Both the position numbers and the translations under genes were made by a program. Positions 58,224 through 63,289 of a DNA stretch of 63,289 nt are shown in pieces. Source of the stretch: Stutzerimonas stutzeri SDM-LAC (GTDB lineage Bacteria; Pseudomonadota; Gammaproteobacteria; Pseudomonadales; Pseudomonadaceae); the NCBI RefSeq assembly GCF_000235745.1, contig NZ_AGSX01000048.1:1-63289 (forward strand), written 5' to 3'. Below the pieces are notes generated by a model, which saw nothing but the letters and a program-made list of their open reading frames with translations, searched no databases and had not been told where the DNA came from. Positions within the stretch are counted from its first letter, which is position 1; every line of letters starts with the position of its first letter.

Positions 58224-59402
58224 ATGGCTTGGAATGAGCCGGGTGGCAACTCGAACAACCAGGATCCCTGGGGTAGCGGTGGTGGCGGTGGTCGTCGCGG
58301 CGGTGGCGATCAGAAGGGGCCGCCTGACCTCGATGAGGCTTTCCGCAAACTGCAGGACAGTCTCAACGGCATGTTCGGCGGCAAGAAGCGCAGCGGTGGA
58401 TCGTCGGGCGGCGGTCGTCGTGGCGGCTTCGGGCTGGTCTGGATTGGTCTGGTGGTACTGCTGGTTGTCTGGCTGTTCAATGCGATCTACATCGTTGATG
58501 AGCAAGAGCAGGCCGTGGTGCTGCGGTTTGGCAAGTACCATGAGACAGTGGGCCCGGGCCTGAATATTTATTTCCCGCCATTCGATCGCAAGTTCCAGGC
58601 GAACGTTACTCGCGAGCGTTCCTATAGCAAGCAAGGGCAGATGCTTACCGAAGATGAGAACATCATCGAAGTACCTCTGACCGTGCAGTACAAGATCAGC
58701 GATCTACAGGCCTTCGTGCTCAACGTCGAGGAACCTGAAGCTTCCCTGCAGCATGCAACTGACAGTGCTGTTCGGCACGTAGTGGGTTCGACTGCGATGG
58801 ATCAGGTGCTGACCGAGGGTCGTGAAGCCATGGCTGAGGAGGTCAAGGAGCGCCTGCAGCGGTTCCTCGACAACTACGGTACGGGCATCATCGTGACTCA
58901 GGTGAACCTGCAAAGCGCAGCTGCGCCACGCGAGGTGCAGGAAGCGTTTGATGACGTTATTCGCGCCCGAGAAGATGAGCAGCGTGAGAAGAATCAGGCC
59001 GAGTCTTACGCTAACGGCGTGATTCCCGAGGCGCGCGGTCAGGCCCAGCGCATGCTGGAGGAAGCCAGTGGTTACCGTGATGCGGTGATCTCGCGCGCTC
59101 AGGGTGAGGCGGATCGCTTCTCCAAGCTGGTTGCCGAGTATCGAAAGGCACCGGACGTGACCCGTGAGCGCTTGTATCTGGAAACCATGCAGGAGCTTAT
59201 GAGCAACACCAGCAAGGTGCTTGTTACCGGCGAGCAAGGCCAGAACAACCTGCTCTATCTGCCGCTGGACAAGATGATCAATGGTCGCGGCGCGGCATCC
59301 GGGCAGTCCCCGGCGGCCTCTGTGTCAGGTGCTTCGACGCAGTCTACGAGAATGCCGCCGGAATTGGATCCGCGTGAAGTGCGTACAAGGGAGGTCCGCT
59401 AA
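58224..59402 (+). CDS. hflK: FtsH-associated membrane protein HflK
   Basis: A 392-residue SPFH-family protein. A glycine/arginine-rich cytoplasmic N-terminus precedes one membrane helix (GLVWIGLVVLLVVWLFNAIYIV, about 75-95), the SPFH domain (QEQAVVLRFGKYHETVGPGLNIYFPP) and a coiled-coil region rich in E/R/Q. With HflC it encloses FtsH protease in a membrane cage. GGAG precedes ATG 58224. Its TAA overlaps the hflC ATG by one base (TAATG). Confidence 0.95.
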   Translation: MAWNEPGGNSNNQDPWGSGGGGGRRGGGDQKGPPDLDEAFRKLQDSLNGMFGGKKRSGGSSGGGRRGGFGLVWIGLVVLLVVWLFNAIYIVDEQEQAVVLRFGKYHETVGPGLNIYFPPFDRKFQANVTRERSYSKQGQMLTEDENIIEVPLTVQYKISDLQAFVLNVEEPEASLQHATDSAVRHVVGSTAMDQVLTEGREAMAEEVKERLQRFLDNYGTGIIVTQVNLQSAAAPREVQEAFDDVIRAREDEQREKNQAESYANGVIPEARGQAQRMLEEASGYRDAVISRAQGEADRFSKLVAEYRKAPDVTRERLYLETMQELMSNTSKVLVTGEQGQNNLLYLPLDKMINGRGAASGQSPAASVSGASTQSTRMPPELDPREVRTREVR

Positions 59403-60274
59403 TGAGCAATAAATCCCTGACCGCCCTCATTGTGGGTGTCGTGCTGGCGATTGTGGCTTGGAACAGCTTCTATATCGTGTCGCAGACGGAGCGAGCGGTA
59501 CTGCTGCAGTTCGGTCGGATCGTGGAGCCCGACGTGAAGCCGGGTTTGCACCTGAAAATCCCGTATGTCAACAGCGTGCGTAAGTTTGATGCCCGCTTGA
59601 TGACACTGGACACGACGACATCGCGCTTCCTGACGCTGGAGAAGAAAGCGTTGATGGTTGACTCCTATGCCAAGTGGCGTGTGGACGATGCCGAGCGTTT
59701 CTACACGGCAACCTCAGGTATGAAGCAGATTGCTGACGAGCGACTCGCACGTCGCCTAGAGGCTGCCCTGCGGGACCAGTTCGGTAAGCGGACGTTGCAC
59801 GAGTCGGTGTCCGGTCAGCGCGACGAGCTGATGAGCGTGGTGACCAACAGCCTGAACCGGGCGGCGCAGCAGGAGCTCGGGATCGAGGTGGTGGATGTTC
59901 GGGTCAAGGGCATCGATCTTCCGCGTGAAGTGAACCGTAGCGTGTTCGAGCGAATGAGTTCCGAGCGTGAGCGTGAAGCACGTGAGCATCGCGCCAAAGG
60001 TAAGGAATTGGCCGAAGGTATTCGTGCTGACGCCGATCGCCAGCGGCGGGTGCTATTGGCTGAGGCATTCCGTGAGGCAGAAGAGTTGCGCGGTGATGGC
60101 GATGCACAAGCGGCAGCCATCTATGCGGCAGCCTACGGGCAGGATCGGGAGTTCTATTCCTTCCACCGCAGCCTTCAGGCTTACCGTGAGAGCTTCGCCA
60201 ACAAGGAAGATGTTCTGGTGCTCGATCCCAATAGCGATTTCTTCCGTTATCTGGAGTCCGCAACGGCGCAGTGA
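59402..60274 (+). CDS. hflC: FtsH-associated membrane protein HflC
   Basis: A 290-residue SPFH protein, the partner of HflK. An N-terminal anchor helix (LTALIVGVVLAIVAWNSFYIV) is followed by SQTERAVLLQFGRIVEPDVKPGLHLKIPYV and helical parts ending with DVLVLDPNSDFFRYLE. It starts one base into the hflK stop, so translation is coupled. The short DUF2065 gene that usually follows hflC in pseudomonads is absent. Confidence 0.95.
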   Translation: MSNKSLTALIVGVVLAIVAWNSFYIVSQTERAVLLQFGRIVEPDVKPGLHLKIPYVNSVRKFDARLMTLDTTTSRFLTLEKKALMVDSYAKWRVDDAERFYTATSGMKQIADERLARRLEAALRDQFGKRTLHESVSGQRDELMSVVTNSLNRAAQQELGIEVVDVRVKGIDLPREVNRSVFERMSSEREREAREHRAKGKELAEGIRADADRQRRVLLAEAFREAEELRGDGDAQAAAIYAAAYGQDREFYSFHRSLQAYRESFANKEDVLVLDPNSDFFRYLESATAQ

Positions 60275-60350
60275 TCGCCACAAGGGTCATCCGGCACGGA
60301 CAGCGCTGTCCGCCGGGTGACCCGTTGACGAAACATTGTTATGATCCGCG

Positions 60351-60375
60351 AGCCGGGAAAAACCCGGCTTTTTTG
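60351..60375 (+). terminator. rho-independent terminator after hflC
   Basis: AGCCGGG and CCCGGCT form a 7-bp stem with an A5 loop, followed by TTTTT. It ends the hfq-hflX-hflK-hflC transcript and separates it from hisZ. The remainder of 60275-60557 shows no gene. Confidence 0.9.
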
Positions 60376-60557
60376 CGTCTGCGCCCCGGCGGTAGCAGGC
60401 TGATCCGGGCATGGCCAACCATGCTGATCCCCTTGGGGGGCGTGGCGCTGTCGCCATGGTTCGAACACAATCGCACGCGACCGATGGGCGGCACAGGCTG
60501 TTGCCCCGGCGTTCGTCTGCTTGACTAGGCTTGCCGTATCGAGAGGTGATTGGCGAA

Positions 60558-61745
60558 ATGGCAACGATAGACCGCTGGCTTCTGCCAGATGGCATTGAAG
60601 AGGTGCTGCCGCCCGAAGCGGCGCGTATCGAAGCTGCGCGGCGGCGCGTGCTGGATCTGTTCCAGTGCTGGGGCTACGAGCTGGTTATCACCCCGCATGT
60701 GGAGTTTCTTGACTCGCTCCTGATTGGCGCAGGGCAGGACCTCGACCTCAAGACGTTCAAGGTCGTCGATCCATTGTCAGGTCGTCAGATGGGCTTGCGA
60801 GCGGATATCACGCCGCAGGTGGCGCGTGTGGATGCCCATACGTTGCGTCGAGAAGGGCCCAGCCGGCTGTGCTACGCCGGCAGCGTCCTGCACGCCAAGC
60901 CGCAGGCCCTCGCCACGTCGCGCAGCCCGATTCAGCTGGGCGCCGAACTTTATGGGGACCGCAGTACGTCCAGCGACCTGGAGGTGATCAGCTTGATGCT
61001 GGAAACCCTCCTTCTCGCCGATGTGCCGGACTTGCACATGGATCTTGGGCATGTGGGGATCTATCGCGGGTTGGCGCGCGCTGCCGGCCTGTCCGGTGAT
61101 GCGGAGCAGCGCCTCTTCGACGCCCTGCAGCGCAAGGCAATGGACGAGATCGCAGCGCTGACCGCAGATGTCGAGCCTGCGCTCGCGGGCATGTTGCGCG
61201 CATTGGCACGGCTCTGCGGTGGGCGCGAGACGCTTGAGGCTGCTCGTGAATTGCTTGCCGGTGCGCCCGCTCCGGTTCTTGAGTCGCTGGAAGGCTTGGC
61301 GCATGTCGCCGAACAGTTGACGATGCGGTATCCGGATCTGCCGTTATATTTCGACCTCGGTGAGCTGCGCGGCTACCACTATCACACCGGTGTCGTCTTC
61401 GCGGTATTCGTTCCGGGCGTCGGCCAGTCGATCGCCCAGGGCGGTCGTTATGACGATATCGGTGCTGATTTTGGCCGTGCGCGTCCGGCGACCGGCTTTT
61501 CGACGGATTTGAAGACGCTGGTCAGGCTTGGCAATGCCGAGCTCCTTGGCCCATCGGCAGGTGTCTGGGCGCCGTACAGTGCCGATCCTGCGTTATGGCG
61601 GACGATCCGTCAGTTGCGCCAGCAGGGCGAGCGCGTGGTGCAGGCGCTGGACGGCCAGCAGAGCGATGCGGCGCCAGGTGTCGGCTGTGACCGGCAGCTA
61701 CTTTTGCAAGAAGGGTCCTGGGTTGTAGCGCCGCTGGCCCGCTAA
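60558..61745 (+). CDS. hisZ: ATP phosphoribosyltransferase regulatory subunit HisZ
   Basis: A 395-residue HisZ, a paralogue of histidyl-tRNA synthetase that activates the short form of HisG for the first step of histidine synthesis. [21 protein letters not shown] at the start, [25 protein letters not shown], and [24 protein letters not shown] are typical, while the catalytic HisRS loops are degenerate. ATG 60558 follows AGAGGTGA; a TTG or ATG upstream is less likely. hisG is not in the window. Confidence 0.95.
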   Translation: MATIDRWLLPDGIEEVLPPEAARIEAARRRVLDLFQCWGYELVITPHVEFLDSLLIGAGQDLDLKTFKVVDPLSGRQMGLRADITPQVARVDAHTLRREGPSRLCYAGSVLHAKPQALATSRSPIQLGAELYGDRSTSSDLEVISLMLETLLLADVPDLHMDLGHVGIYRGLARAAGLSGDAEQRLFDALQRKAMDEIAALTADVEPALAGMLRALARLCGGRETLEAARELLAGAPAPVLESLEGLAHVAEQLTMRYPDLPLYFDLGELRGYHYHTGVVFAVFVPGVGQSIAQGGRYDDIGADFGRARPATGFSTDLKTLVRLGNAELLGPSAGVWAPYSADPALWRTIRQLRQQGERVVQALDGQQSDAAPGVGCDRQLLLQEGSWVVAPLAR

Positions 61746-61790
61746 CGCGGTTGTGCTGGCAGGTTATCCAGATTATTTCGCCGGTCCTGA

Positions 61791-63116
<1,326 letters not shown>

Positions 63117-63134
63117 TCTTTGCCGCAACGAATA

Positions 63135-63156
63135 GACCGCCTCCGGGCGGTCTTTT
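63135..63156 (+). terminator. rho-independent terminator after purA
   Basis: GACCGCC and GGCGGTC form a 7-bp stem with loop TCCG, followed by TTTT. It ends the hisZ-purA transcript. Confidence 0.88.
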
Positions 63157-63263
63157 CGTTCTGGCGGACTGGCAGGCTGTGCGGACCGAAATGCAGCAGC
63201 TGTGTAGGCCCAGAGTCCGGTTAATGAGTGCTGCAGGGCTGCTTGTTTGTGATCAGAAACGAA

Positions 63264-63289
63264 AAAACCGAGCCAATGGCTCGGGTTTT
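63264..63289. terminator. terminator-like hairpin at the window edge
   Basis: CCGAGCC and GGCTCGG form a 7-bp stem with loop AAT, flanked by an A-run and GTTTT. It could act in either direction; the gene it serves may lie beyond the window. Confidence 0.75.

Noticed and set aside
60317-60345. GTGACC-N17-TATGAT as a hisZ promoter
   Set aside because: The implied start coincides with the terminator hairpin at 60351, so it would not give a sensible transcript; I do not call it.
60271-60528. An 85-codon frame between hflC and hisZ
   Set aside because: It spans a rho-independent terminator, has no ribosome binding site and does not resemble DUF2065.

Overview
The window is about 63 kb of GC-rich gammaproteobacterial chromosome. 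Gene order, lipoprotein families and codon use all fit a Pseudomonas sensu lato, most likely a Stutzerimonas (P. stutzeri group) strain. Two long blocks have the gene order I remember from P. aeruginosa. One is nrdR-ribD-ribC-ribB-ribH-nusB-thiL-pgpA-ribA-btuF-dxs-ispA-xseB followed by eutBC-eat-exaC-mpl-ubiX. The other is queG-nnrD-tsaE-amiB-mutL-miaA-hfq-hflX-hflK-hflC-hisZ-purA. The genus call is inference; no 16S rRNA or other marker lies in the window.

Layout. 1-10.9 kb: riboflavin biosynthesis (ribD, an FMN riboswitch, ribC, ribB, ribH, ribA) mixed with nusB, thiL and pgpA, ending in btuF. 11-13.3 kb: a BtuB-type receptor on the minus strand behind a cobalamin riboswitch. 13.5-18.2 kb: dxs, ispA and xseB (isoprenoid precursors, exonuclease VII small subunit) around two outer-membrane lipoproteins, one of the FlgO family. 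18.3-27.7 kb: accessory genes, namely a TauE/SafE exporter, a CadR/PbrR-type regulator with a divergent CDF metal exporter and a clear MerR-type operator, a short-chain dehydrogenase with a VKOR/SPW membrane protein, a RimB-like protease, a frameshifted manganese catalase, and the copper nitrite reductase pair nirK-nirV. 27.7-37.6 kb: ppa, mtfA, ethanolamine catabolism (exaC, eat, eutB, eutC) with a strong sigma-54 promoter match, then mpl and ubiX.

38.2-48.7 kb is a catabolic island that appears complete for D-galactose by the De Ley-Doudoroff route. It holds a GntR/FCD regulator, a lactonase, a galactose-type dehydrogenase, an AraFGH-type ABC transporter, dgoK, dgoA and dgoD, with a secreted aldose 1-epimerase (galM) facing it. 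48.9-63.3 kb is conserved housekeeping: queuosine, NAD(P)H-hydrate repair, t6A and i6A tRNA modification, cell-wall amidase, mismatch repair, Hfq, HflX/HflK/HflC, histidine and purine synthesis.

The most unusual observation is a ~120-nt structured repeat present twice. One copy sits inside the variable arm of the ribC FMN riboswitch and the other in the ubiX leader. The copies differ by paired changes that keep terminal and internal stems. Both downstream genes concern flavins (riboflavin synthase, flavin prenyltransferase). Both riboswitches also end in a hairpin that covers a Shine-Dalgarno sequence. I see no CRISPR array, tRNA, rRNA, intact transposase or prophage.
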